Positions 45,890-54,129 of a stretch of DNA of 64,000 bases are shown piece by piece. The stretch comes from CABYIR01 sp038103905. Its GTDB lineage: Bacteria; Pseudomonadota; Alphaproteobacteria; Pelagibacterales; AG-422-B15. Numbering within the stretch: the stretch's first letter is position 1; each line of letters begins with the position of its first letter. The stretch is from NCBI GenBank assembly GCA_038103905.1, contig JAYNZW010000001.1, positions 164,707-228,706 of the forward strand. The letters run 5' to 3'. A program made the translations under genes and the position numbers. The notes beneath the pieces are model-generated. The model made no database searches, was not told the DNA's origin, and was given only the letters and a program-made list of their open reading frames with translations.

Positions 45890-46984
45890 ATGATTGATAA
45901 AAATATAAAAGAAATTATTCAAAGCCAAGACCCAAGTGTTGGGATGGATCAACTATTTTTTACTGATAAAGCGGTCTTTGATCTCAGTTATGAAGCTATT
46001 TTTAAAAAACAGTGGGTATTTTTAACTCATTATTCTTACTTCAATGACAATAAGATTTTTACTTATCAAATAAATAATGGATTTATTGAAATTAAAAAAC
46101 TTGAAGATAGCACTCTCAGTATTTCATCTTCAAAATCTAATGATCACTGTCATTTAAAAATATATGAAAGCTTAGTTTTTGTAAATTTTTCAGAAAATCC
46201 TCACTCTTTTGATGAATTTATAAAACCCTTAGAGCCGTACATCAAGATGCATGGACTTAATGACGGGAAGATTGCATTTCAGAAAGATTTTATTTTTAAC
46301 GCATCTCATCTAGCAACTATTCATAATTTCAAAGAATGTGCGCATTGTTGGGGAGGAGAATTTACTCATAAAGATTATTTAAGTGTTCATGGAGAGGCAT
46401 ATTGCAACTCTTATGGTGCTGGGGTTGGATCTGGAATTGAATCTCCTGAATTTAATCAGCGTATTAAAGATTGGACATTGGAAACAAAGAATAAAGGTTT
46501 GTTTGTTGGCGAATACAGCGAAGATACTGATAAATATTTTAGAATTGCTGAGCGAACTCCGTTACCAGAAGGTATCATGTCTGAGACTATGGATGGTAGT
46601 TATTCGTGCTCTTCATTGATGGGCGATTTTAAATCTATAGGACCAGATCATGGCTATACTGCAATTGGTTTCAGTCCATTTAATAGTTTTGTGGCAAACA
46701 ATGAATTTGTAATTCTTTTTTTATTTTCACCCGTAAGTCAGAGTAAAACAATTGTTACTCAATATTGGGTAACGCATAAAGATGCTAATGTTGATATTGA
46801 TAAAATGATATTTTTATGGGATCAAACATCGACAGAAGATTCTCAATTATGTGAAATGAATCAGAAGGGAATTGAGAGTCGAGCTTATCAACCAGGAAAA
46901 TATGGAGATTTAGAGACGAGTCTTGTGCAATATCAAAAGTTTTATTTAAATCATTTACAAAATCATATAAACGAACTGACTTAG
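45890..46984 (+). CDS. Rieske-less paralogue of a ring-hydroxylating-type oxygenase alpha subunit
   Basis: The 364-residue protein aligns by eye with the Rieske oxygenase at 37699-38937 from end to end: FKKQWVFLTHYSYF, LKIYESLVFVNFSE, HNFKECAHCWGGEFTH, YTAIGFSPFNSF, WDQTSTEDSQL...NQKG. About 48 residues that should hold both C-x-H and C-x2-H cluster motifs are missing, so it cannot bind a 2Fe-2S centre. The catalytic His pair is also altered, from HCGNAH to HCWGGE, with a His three residues later. Enzyme activity as an oxygenase is therefore doubtful. It may be a regulatory or structural partner of the true oxygenase, or a repurposed enzyme. It sits 14 bases upstream of a glutamine-synthetase homologue. 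Confidence 0.8.
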   Translation: MIDKNIKEIIQSQDPSVGMDQLFFTDKAVFDLSYEAIFKKQWVFLTHYSYFNDNKIFTYQINNGFIEIKKLEDSTLSISSSKSNDHCHLKIYESLVFVNFSENPHSFDEFIKPLEPYIKMHGLNDGKIAFQKDFIFNASHLATIHNFKECAHCWGGEFTHKDYLSVHGEAYCNSYGAGVGSGIESPEFNQRIKDWTLETKNKGLFVGEYSEDTDKYFRIAERTPLPEGIMSETMDGSYSCSSLMGDFKSIGPDHGYTAIGFSPFNSFVANNEFVILFLFSPVSQSKTIVTQYWVTHKDANVDIDKMIFLWDQTSTEDSQLCEMNQKGIESRAYQPGKYGDLETSLVQYQKFYLNHLQNHINELT

Positions 46985-46998
46985 TTCAGAAGTAACAA

Positions 46999-48369
46999 AT
47001 GGATATAGCAACACAAGCTGAATTTGATGAAATATTAAGTCAGCATAATAATGTTCAATACGTTGATGCAATCTTTACAGACCTATGTGGCTACGTAAGA
47101 GGAAAACGTTTTCCAGTTTTAGAAGCAAATAAGATTTTTTCAGAGGGAGTTCTTCTTCCATTTTCAGCTTTTTATCTAGATGTCTTAGGAGGTGTTACTA
47201 ATACTCTAAATTTAGGATGGACAGATGGTGATCCTGATGGAGTCTTAGTTCCAGTGAAAGATAGTATTAAGCCTGTTCCTTGGGATGAGCGCTTCTTGCA
47301 AGTTTTGATCACAATGAGAAAAGAACAAGAAAATTGGGGCGTAATAAAAGACCCATCAGACGTTGATCCTAGAAATATATTAAAAAAGGTAATGGCACAC
47401 TTTGATCATTTAGGGCTGAAGCCTGTTGTTGCTTTTGAATTAGAATTTTATCTTTTAGATAAGAATAGAGATGAGTATGGAAAACCTGTCCCTGCTGGAG
47501 GCGCAAATAAAACCCATGTTTATGGTATTCCAGACTTAGACCTTTTTGGGCAATTATTTGATGACATTAATAAAAATTGTAAAATACAAGATATTCCTGC
47601 AACTACTGCATCAAGTGAATTTGCAGCAGGACAGTATGAAATCAATCTAAAGCATACAGATAAATTGTTAAAAGCTGCAGATGACGCTGCAATGTTAAGA
47701 AGAATCATCAAAGAAACGAGTGAAAGGCATGGATATGAAGCAACGTTCATGGCAAAACCATTTCTAGAAGAAACTGGAAATGGAATGCATCTTCATTTGT
47801 CAGTTTATGATGAGAATGGAAAAAATATATTTGCTACATCCAGCAGATATGGAAATAAGAAACTTAAAAGTGCAATTGCTGGCTTTCAGTCTACATTCTA
47901 TGACAGTTTTCCAATATTCATTCCAAATCGAAATGGATATAGACGTATACAAACTAAAAATTTTGTTCCTGTAAATACCAGCTGGTCTTGGAATCGAAGA
48001 GACGTATCATTAAGAATTCCTGCTGGATCAGATGATGCTAAAAGGATTGAACATCGTGTTGCTTCAGCAGATGCAAATCCATATCTTGTTTTAGCATGTT
48101 TATTAGCTGGACTGCATAACGGTTTGACGAATGAGTTAAAGCCAAAAAATCAAGTTGATTTTGATAACACTGAAGGTGCAGACAAAGAAGCTGACATCAA
48201 TATGCCAAAAAATATGGATCAGGCTTTATTACGTTTTAAATCTTCTGAACTGTTAAAAAAATATCTTGGAAAAGAATATTTAGATCTTTACACTGCGGCA
48301 AAACAAGGTGAAGCTGATTTTATTGAATCTAGTTTTGTTCCAAGAGAAGAATACGATCTTTATTTATAA
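46999..48369 (+). CDS. Glutamine synthetase-family ligase, PuuA/gamma-glutamylamine synthetase-like
   Basis: The 456-residue protein has an N-terminal beta-grasp region (VDAIFTDLCGYVRGKRFPV), the acidic metal site VVAFELEFYLLD, the ATP/metal segment KPFLEETGNGMHLHLSVYDE and the C-terminal RIEHRVASADANPYLVLACLLAG. It belongs to the GlnA3/PuuA branch that joins glutamate to amines rather than to ammonia. With Pot uptake, a DAO oxidase, aminotransferases and a PuuD-like hydrolase in the window, a gamma-glutamylated polyamine pathway is the simplest reading. Ammonia-dependent glutamine synthesis cannot be excluded by sequence alone. Confidence 0.87.
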   Translation: MDIATQAEFDEILSQHNNVQYVDAIFTDLCGYVRGKRFPVLEANKIFSEGVLLPFSAFYLDVLGGVTNTLNLGWTDGDPDGVLVPVKDSIKPVPWDERFLQVLITMRKEQENWGVIKDPSDVDPRNILKKVMAHFDHLGLKPVVAFELEFYLLDKNRDEYGKPVPAGGANKTHVYGIPDLDLFGQLFDDINKNCKIQDIPATTASSEFAAGQYEINLKHTDKLLKAADDAAMLRRIIKETSERHGYEATFMAKPFLEETGNGMHLHLSVYDENGKNIFATSSRYGNKKLKSAIAGFQSTFYDSFPIFIPNRNGYRRIQTKNFVPVNTSWSWNRRDVSLRIPAGSDDAKRIEHRVASADANPYLVLACLLAGLHNGLTNELKPKNQVDFDNTEGADKEADINMPKNMDQALLRFKSSELLKKYLGKEYLDLYTAAKQGEADFIESSFVPREEYDLYL

Positions 48370-49086
48370 GTGACAGAATTACTTTTTAACGATGATGCCT
48401 ATCTTAAAAAGACCGAAGCTGTTATTACTCATGTTAATCAAAACTCTATCCAATTAGATCGAACTATTTTTTATGCCGAGTCTGGTGGGCAGCCAGGTGA
48501 TCAAGGTGAAATTAGGTTAAGTGGTCAATCATACAAAGTCATTGATACTCAAAAAGGTAATTCTCCTTATGAAATTATACATTTAATTGATGGTGAAATT
48601 GATCAATCAATTATTGGTAAAAAATGTGAATTAAGTATCGACTGGGCTTTACGACAAAGTCATATGAAAATGCACACTTCATGTCATATATTGTGTAGTT
48701 TAATAGATGCATTAATTACAGGTGCGTCCGTTGGTGCTCAGAAAAGTCGAGTTGATTTTGATGTCGATCCAGCCTTACTTGATAAAGAAGCAATGAACCA
48801 ACAAATAGAAGAAATCATTAAAAGTAATCTTCCTGTATTCACAAAACAAATATCCGGCGATGAATTTAGAGATAATCCTCATTTAGCTAAAGGAGCGGCT
48901 GTGAGCCCTCCAGTGATCAATAATAAAGTTCAAATTGTACAAATAGGTGATGATAAAATTTTAGATATACAGGCGTGTGGTGGCACTCATGTGAAATCAA
49001 CTGGTGAGATAGAAGGATTAGAGATTGGAAAAATTGAAAATAAAGGTAAAAGAAATAGAAGAGTTAATATACGTTTTAAACAATGA
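48370..49086 (+). CDS. AlaX-like aminoacyl-tRNA editing domain protein
   Basis: The 238-residue protein starts with GTG overlapping nothing but directly abutting the upstream stop. It has the AlaRS second-domain fold: FYAESGGQPGDQGEI, the zinc-site HTSCHIL (HxxxH, about residue 98) and the CGGTHVKSTGEI segment (about residues 207-218). Free-standing AlaX proteins deacylate Ser- or Gly-mischarged tRNA-Ala. Some homologues inside catabolic operons may act on other amino acyl substrates. The end overlaps the enoyl-CoA hydratase start by 4 bases (ATGA). Confidence 0.85.
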   Translation: MTELLFNDDAYLKKTEAVITHVNQNSIQLDRTIFYAESGGQPGDQGEIRLSGQSYKVIDTQKGNSPYEIIHLIDGEIDQSIIGKKCELSIDWALRQSHMKMHTSCHILCSLIDALITGASVGAQKSRVDFDVDPALLDKEAMNQQIEEIIKSNLPVFTKQISGDEFRDNPHLAKGAAVSPPVINNKVQIVQIGDDKILDIQACGGTHVKSTGEIEGLEIGKIENKGKRNRRVNIRFKQ

Positions 49087-49868
49087 CAGATATTCTTATT
49101 AGAAATGATAAAGACTCAGTTGCTACTCTAAGCTTAAATGATCTTCCAGCAAATAGTTTAAGTATGCCTATGATGGGTGCAATTCAGAATCAATTAAGCT
49201 CTATTGATAGAGATGACTCTATACGAGTAGTAATTATTAAATCTGAAAGTGATAAAATATTTTCTTCGGGGCATAATCTTAAAGAAGTGAAAAGTTACAT
49301 GGACACTAATGACACAGAATCTCAAATTGAATTATTTTCAACATGTTCATCTATGATGAAACAAATTCAAGCTTTAAGTAAGCCGGTTATCGCTCAAGTC
49401 AGAGGTATTGCAACTGCAGCTGGAGCTCAATTAGTTGCTTCATGCGATTTAGCATATGGTTCCTTGGATTCAAAATATGCTACTCCAGGAGTAAACATAG
49501 GACTATTTTGTCATACTCCACAAGTCGCTGTTTCAAGAACAATTGGGCGAAAACCAATGATGGAAATGCTGTTGAGTGGTGAGCCAATTTCATCAGAGCG
49601 TGCAGCGCATATTGGGCTAATCAATGCCGCCGTTGACAGTTCTGAGTTAGAAAGTGCTGTTGAAAAATCATGTAATGATATTTGCAATAAATCTGCAGCG
49701 GTAATAGCGATGGGTAAAAGAAGTTTTTATCGTCAGAGCGAGATGCCATTAACCGATGCTTATGATTTTACGAGTGCTGAAATGGTTAGAAATTTAACTT
49801 TAAATGATGGCAATGAAGGGATCACTTCTTTTCTTGAAAAAAGAGATCCGAATTGGTCAAACGATTAA
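49083..49868 (+). CDS. Enoyl-CoA hydratase/isomerase family protein (ECHDC3-like)
   Basis: The 261-residue crotonase-fold protein has the oxyanion-hole segments IFSSGHNLKEV and GIATAAGAQLVASCDLAY and the C-terminal EGITSFLEKRDPNW. The usual second catalytic Glu is not seen: the equivalent region reads PGVNIGLFCHTP, as in ECHDC3-type members, so hydration of simple enoyl-CoA is doubtful. It may act on another CoA-linked intermediate of the island pathway. It is translationally coupled to the AlaX-like gene and its end overlaps the convergent EamA gene by 4 bases. Confidence 0.82.
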   Translation: MTDILIRNDKDSVATLSLNDLPANSLSMPMMGAIQNQLSSIDRDDSIRVVIIKSESDKIFSSGHNLKEVKSYMDTNDTESQIELFSTCSSMMKQIQALSKPVIAQVRGIATAAGAQLVASCDLAYGSLDSKYATPGVNIGLFCHTPQVAVSRTIGRKPMMEMLLSGEPISSERAAHIGLINAAVDSSELESAVEKSCNDICNKSAAVIAMGKRSFYRQSEMPLTDAYDFTSAEMVRNLTLNDGNEGITSFLEKRDPNWSND

Positions 49869-50767
49869 CGTCTAATTATATATTTTTCAGGGACAATTTC
49901 TTTTTTTAAAACTTTTTCACGTCTTAAAATAATTAAAGACGAGACAATTATAAAGAATGCTCCAATATATGTATTCCATGCAGGAATTTCATTCCAAATG
50001 AAATAACCAAAAATGATTCCATAAATTAAACTTAAGTATTTTAGAGGAGTTACAATAGATACTTCGGCGTTTTTATAAGCTTGAGTTAATGCAAGATTTC
50101 CTATTCCACCACTAATGCCAACAAGAGCTAGCATTCCAAAATCAAATAATGACAAAGGCCACCAATACCATCCACCAAATGGAATTGTAAACAATGAGGC
50201 GATCATGGCAAAGATAGTAAAATATAAAGCAATTAAATAAGTCGGCTCTGTCTCACTTAATTTACGAATTGAAATAGCGACAACAGAGAAAAATATACAA
50301 AATAAAATAGGAAATATCATATATAAATTAAATTCTGATGAACCTGGATTTACAATAACTAATACACCAATGAAACCAATTGCAATTGCAGTCCACCGTC
50401 TACTGCCAACTATCTCTCCAAGTATGAAAATTGATAAAAGGGTACTAAAAATTGGTGACGCAAAAGTAAGAGATACAGTTGTAGCTAAAGGCAAGTAATG
50501 CAAGCTTGTATAAACACAGAATAAAGCTGTTGTCCCAGCAAATGCTCTTACAAAATGTAACCCCGGTTTCTTTGTTGATAGTAAATGTGCCCATCGATCT
50601 CGTGGAATAGTAAAAATCAGTGGTATTAATCCTCCGATCATTCTCCAAAAGACAACGTATCCAACACTGTAATCTTCTGTTGTCCATTTGACAGCAAGAT
50701 CCATGAGTGCAAAACCAGTCACACTAATGAACATGAAAAATGCACCAATTTTTATGTTATTATCCAT
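49865..50767 (-). CDS. EamA-family (drug/metabolite type) membrane transporter
   Basis: The 300-residue protein has ten helices in two EamA repeats. The VTGFALMDLAVKWTTEDYSVGYVVFWRMIG start, HYLPLATTVSLTFASPIF and the TPLKYLSLIYGIIFGYFIWNE end are typical. The SMR-like charge pattern around the second helix matches other DMT exporters. It is convergent with the enoyl-CoA hydratase gene and divergent from the J-domain gene. Substrate unknown. Confidence 0.8.
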   Translation of the reverse strand: MDNNIKIGAFFMFISVTGFALMDLAVKWTTEDYSVGYVVFWRMIGGLIPLIFTIPRDRWAHLLSTKKPGLHFVRAFAGTTALFCVYTSLHYLPLATTVSLTFASPIFSTLLSIFILGEIVGSRRWTAIAIGFIGVLVIVNPGSSEFNLYMIFPILFCIFFSVVAISIRKLSETEPTYLIALYFTIFAMIASLFTIPFGGWYWWPLSLFDFGMLALVGISGGIGNLALTQAYKNAEVSIVTPLKYLSLIYGIIFGYFIWNEIPAWNTYIGAFFIIVSSLIILRREKVLKKEIVPEKYIIRR

Positions 50768-50826
50768 TATCCATATCGATCTAAGATTGAGATTACAAAG
50801 ATTAATAATTAGACTAACATAAAACC

Positions 50827-51561
50827 ATGAACGTTTGGAAATATTTACTCGCTGCCTCTCTTGGAAATATGATAGCTGGCCCTTTAGGCGCTTTAGCGTT
50901 TACAGCAGGCGCTTTTTTTCTTGGAAAAAAAAGTAATTTTAGAAATCCTGGAGCAGCATTTAATAAACAACAAGGAATATATGCAATTGGGCTTGTTGTA
51001 TTGTGTGCCAAGCTTGCTAAAGCTGATGGTCGAGTTACTAAAGATGAAATTGCTAAGTTTAAAAAAATTTTTAGAATTCCAAAAGAAAATATGAAAGATG
51101 TTGGAGCAATCTGGAATGAAGCTGCTCAAAGTTCAGCAGGTTTTGAACCTTACGCAGAGCAATTAAGTGCTACATTTAGAAGATCGCCTCAAATGTTGGA
51201 GCAAATTATTCTTGGATTATTTGAAATTGGTTACGCTGATCACGATTTATCAAATCCTGAGTTACGATATATCAAAAAAGTAAGTCAAATTTTTGGGATT
51301 GATCAACAAACGTTTAATCGATTAAGAAATTCCAGACCGGAATTTAATAAAGAAGACCCTTACAAAGTTCTTGGAGCAAAAAAATCACAATCAACTGCTG
51401 AAATCAAAAAAATTTATCGTAATCTAGCACGCAAAAATCATCCTGACAGTCTTCGCTCATCAGGTATTACTGACCCTAGTTTAATTAAAAAAGCCAAAGA
51501 AAATTTTCAAAATATTAACGATGCGTATCAACAAATACTAAAAATGAGAGGTGAAAGTTAG
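50827..51561 (+). CDS. TerB plus J-domain protein, DjlA-like co-chaperone
   Basis: The 244-residue protein has a glycine-rich hydrophobic N-terminal helix (about residues 5-32) that can anchor it in the membrane. A TerB-like helical domain follows (about 55-165; LAKADGRVTKDEI and LFEIGYADHDLSNPE), then a C-terminal J domain (about 178-242) with the HPD motif in RKNHPDSLRSS. This is the DjlA architecture: a DnaK co-chaperone at the inner membrane. The length is close to the family's usual size. Confidence 0.88.
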   Translation: MNVWKYLLAASLGNMIAGPLGALAFTAGAFFLGKKSNFRNPGAAFNKQQGIYAIGLVVLCAKLAKADGRVTKDEIAKFKKIFRIPKENMKDVGAIWNEAAQSSAGFEPYAEQLSATFRRSPQMLEQIILGLFEIGYADHDLSNPELRYIKKVSQIFGIDQQTFNRLRNSRPEFNKEDPYKVLGAKKSQSTAEIKKIYRNLARKNHPDSLRSSGITDPSLIKKAKENFQNINDAYQQILKMRGES

Positions 51562-51627
51562 GTTTTTACTGATTAAAGTGTTTTTTTTAGTTATTTTCCA
51601 AAACTCAATTCAAGGTATAATTATTTT

Positions 51628-51783
51628 ATGGAATTCTTAATTTTATTGACGCTCATAGTTGTCGCTTATTTAGTCTATTTAATTAGACAAGATTTCAAAG
51701 ATCATTCGGTGAGAATAGAGTCTCAAATGCAGAGAGTAACAGAGGTTGTTGTTAACCTTGAAAATAAAGACTCAGAAAAATAA
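51628..51783 (+). CDS. Small single-pass membrane protein, 51 residues
   Basis: An ATG frame codes for an N-terminal membrane helix (LILLTLIVVAYLVYLI) followed by a charged, helical tail (RQDFKDHSVRIESQMQRV) ending in acidic residues. Such a layout resembles small membrane-anchored coiled-coil proteins. It lies 66 bases after the J-domain gene on the same strand and could be co-transcribed. I do not recognise a family. The helix-plus-charged-tail composition makes chance less likely, but the length is short. Confidence 0.45.
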   Translation: MEFLILLTLIVVAYLVYLIRQDFKDHSVRIESQMQRVTEVVVNLENKDSEK

Positions 51784-51784
51784 A

Positions 51785-51907
51785 TTATTTTTTTTTCCAA
51801 ACATTTCTTTTTCTATTTCTAATCAAAGGAGGATAGACACCTGTTTGTAAAAACTGTTTCACAAATCTCCACTGTAACCAAAATATTTTTTTAAGTACCT
51901 GAAACAT
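51785..51907 (-). CDS. Small basic protein, 40 residues, unknown
   Basis: On the minus strand an ATG at 51907-51905 opens a 40-residue frame that begins MFQVLKKIFWLQWRFVKQF and ends in a basic NRKRNVWKKK tail, with YPPLIR between. Three Trp residues and the amphipathic basic helix are unusual for random AT-rich sequence, and an AAAG/AAGC context upstream is weak. It converges with the preceding small ORF, leaving one base between the stop codons. I do not know a family; a peripheral membrane peptide is one possibility. Confidence 0.45.
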   Translation of the reverse strand: MFQVLKKIFWLQWRFVKQFLQTGVYPPLIRNRKRNVWKKK

Positions 51908-51987
51908 AATTATATTATTCTTTGATAATGCTTATTAATAGCGACCTATTCACTAGTTTTTAATACAAAATATACTATATTCTCGAT

Positions 51988-52593
51988 ATGACCAAAGATA
52001 TATCAACTTGTAAAACATGGCTAGAAGCTTGGGACATTTATTATGGTCCAGAAAAAGAAATTGAACCTGAAGATCCAAACGCAATATGCGTTAGCTCGGT
52101 AGATGATCAAGGTATGCCTAATGGTCGATTTGTTTTATTGAAAGAAGTGACTGAAATAGGATTCCTATTTTATACAAACTTAGACTCCACAAAAGGAAAA
52201 GAACTTTTTACAAATAAAAAAGGAGCCATTACATGGTGGTCACGTAAACAGGGGAAAAGTGTTCGTGTACAAGGTGAAGTAGAACAGGTATCTGATGTTA
52301 TTGCAGATCAGTATTGGAAAAGTAGGAGTGTTGAGGCGCAAGTGAGTGCCTCTATTTCTAAGCAAAGTCAATCTCTAGCTTCAAGAGATCAAATGGAACA
52401 AGAGTGGGAAGATTTTAAAAAGTTTTATGATGGAAAAGAGATTCCAAGACCAGCCAATTGGACCGGTATCTATATTAAGCCCGTAAGAGTTGAATTTTGG
52501 CAACATCACGGAGAGTACACAACTCGCTTACATGATCGAATTGTTTTCTCTAAGAATGGTAATGACTGGACAATTGAGAGGCTTTATCCGTAA
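51988..52593 (+). CDS. pdxH: PdxH, pyridoxamine 5'-phosphate oxidase
   Basis: The 201-residue flavoenzyme has the FMN/substrate segments GRFVLLKEVTEIGFLFYTNL, STKGKELF and ITWWSRKQGKSVRVQGEVEQ, and the C-terminal FWQHHGEYTTRLHDRIVFS close to the family's usual end. It oxidises pyridoxamine or pyridoxine phosphate to pyridoxal phosphate with FMN and oxygen. pdxA is also in the window; both feed the several PLP-dependent aminotransferases. Its stop overlaps the CDF gene start by one base (TAATG). Confidence 0.93.
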   Translation: MTKDISTCKTWLEAWDIYYGPEKEIEPEDPNAICVSSVDDQGMPNGRFVLLKEVTEIGFLFYTNLDSTKGKELFTNKKGAITWWSRKQGKSVRVQGEVEQVSDVIADQYWKSRSVEAQVSASISKQSQSLASRDQMEQEWEDFKKFYDGKEIPRPANWTGIYIKPVRVEFWQHHGEYTTRLHDRIVFSKNGNDWTIERLYP

Positions 52594-53522
52594 TGCCCTC
52601 CTTTCATGTTACTCAGTCTGAGTATAGTGAAAAAGTAAAACGCTCTTCTTTAATAACGATCAGTGTTGTTGCCTTTTTAATTATTATCAAGCTAATAGCT
52701 TATTTTTTAACTGGCTCAATTATAATCCTGTCAGTTTTAGCGGATAGTATTTTTGATCTCATTATATCTCTTACTAGTTTAGTTTTAGTCCGAATATCAC
52801 TACAGCAACAGACATCAGAGTACCGTTTTGGTTATGGAAAAGCTGAGGCACTAGCAGCATTCATTGAGGGTCTTGTTATTCTTTTAATTTCTCTATCAAT
52901 TTTGATTTTAGCATTTCAAAAGTATCAACAACCTGACACATCAATGGAATACGTAAATATTGCAACTGGAGTTATGATAGTATCCTTTATCACGACATTT
53001 CTATTAGTCAGATATCAAACTAAAGTAATGAAGGAGACTGAGTCGTTAAGTCTTGAGTCTGAAAAATTACATTACATGAGTGATTTGCTAACAAACTTTG
53101 CCGCTCTTATTGGGCTTGTGCTTGTAGCAAATTTTAATTTTACAAAAGCTGATCCTATTATTGCCGCTCTTATATCTATTTACTTAATTTATACAACTTT
53201 TGAAATTTTTAAAAAGTCAGTTGCCGTTCTTATTGATAGGGAAATAGATGATGAATTAAAAAAAGAAATTTTTGAAATTGTTCAATCCCACAATAAAGTA
53301 TTAGGGTTTCATGATGTGCGAACGAGGCAAAGTGGTTCCAGCAAAGGTAAGTTTTTTATTCAAATGCATATTGAAGTATCAGAGCATGTGAGCTTACAAG
53401 AATCACATAATATTGCCGATCAAGTTGAAGATAGTATTTTAGAAAAATTTCCAGATTCTGTAGTTTTATTGCATGTTGATCCGCAGAATGTTATTGAAAA
53501 AAAAGAATTTATCGATGATTAG
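52593..53522 (+). CDS. Cation diffusion facilitator (FieF-like) metal efflux protein
   Basis: The 309-residue protein has six helices, with the binding-site pattern LADSIFDLI in helix II (about residues 49-57) and HYMSDLLTNFAAL in helix V (about 150-162). A cytoplasmic ferredoxin-like domain follows with HDVRTRQSGSSKGKFFIQMH and a metal-binding His in HVDPQ. CDF proteins exchange Zn2+, Fe2+ or Mn2+ for protons. The second-helix motif is D-x3-D and the fifth-helix one is H-x3-D, which is typical for Zn or Fe transporters. The SH3 gene starts inside its last codons. Confidence 0.88.
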   Translation: MPSFHVTQSEYSEKVKRSSLITISVVAFLIIIKLIAYFLTGSIIILSVLADSIFDLIISLTSLVLVRISLQQQTSEYRFGYGKAEALAAFIEGLVILLISLSILILAFQKYQQPDTSMEYVNIATGVMIVSFITTFLLVRYQTKVMKETESLSLESEKLHYMSDLLTNFAALIGLVLVANFNFTKADPIIAALISIYLIYTTFEIFKKSVAVLIDREIDDELKKEIFEIVQSHNKVLGFHDVRTRQSGSSKGKFFIQMHIEVSEHVSLQESHNIADQVEDSILEKFPDSVVLLHVDPQNVIEKKEFIDD

Positions 53523-54012
53523 ACTATTATTTCTATTATTTTTTGTATTCAGTGTCAGTGCCTCCGCTTTAGATAAAGGATCCGAAACAGGGCTGCCAAT
53601 TCCAAGGTGGGTTTCTCTAAAAGGTGATGCCAATTTAAGATATGGGCCTACGACGGATGCAAATATTATTTATCGTTATCAGCTCAAAGGCTATCCAATG
53701 GAAATTTTAAGAGAAACAGATGGTTGGCGATATGTTAAAGACCCACAAGATGGTGTTGAGGGATGGATGAGGTCTTACTTATTTTCAGGTAAACGTTATG
53801 CCATTTCAAAGACAGAACCTTTCTCTTATGGTTACGATAATACGAAAAAAAATCAAATTTTAGTGAAACTGGATTCTGGAGTACATACTACTATCCGAAA
53901 CTGTGACTCAAAATGGTGTCACTTGGAAATGACTCTTAATAATGAAGAAATTGACTTCTGGGTTGAAAAAAAGAACTTATTTGGTGTTTACTCTAATGAA
54001 ATTATCAAGTGA
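53515..54012 (+). CDS. Exported bacterial SH3-domain protein
   Basis: I chose the ATG at 53515 (165 residues), because it gives a standard signal peptide (LLFLLFFVFSVSASA) directly at the N-terminus; longer starts read through the CDF gene. The mature protein has two SH3b-like repeats: WVSLKGDANLRYGPTTDANIIYRY and the PMEILRETDGWRYVKDPQDGVEGWM segment, and then a second one around LDSGVHTTIRNCDSKWCHLE. It is the alphaproteobacterial COG3807-type protein of unknown exact role, probably periplasmic and wall-associated. It overlaps the CDF gene by 8 bases. Confidence 0.82.
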   Translation: MIRLLFLLFFVFSVSASALDKGSETGLPIPRWVSLKGDANLRYGPTTDANIIYRYQLKGYPMEILRETDGWRYVKDPQDGVEGWMRSYLFSGKRYAISKTEPFSYGYDNTKKNQILVKLDSGVHTTIRNCDSKWCHLEMTLNNEEIDFWVEKKNLFGVYSNEIIK

Positions 54013-54129
54013 GTGAATTGAAAAAGAATCAATATTCTGTTATCATTTTCTCTTAAGCGTACATAACTCACCATATATAGGAAGCGGGATCGGCGCCATT
54101 TTATTGATAATTTAATAAAAGGGGTAACA

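Noticed and set aside
54013..54129. Possible structured RNA leader before the LLM operon (GC-rich patch near 54081-54098)
   Set aside because: The patch contains GGCGCC but I could not find a consistent stem pattern or a match to a known riboswitch class.
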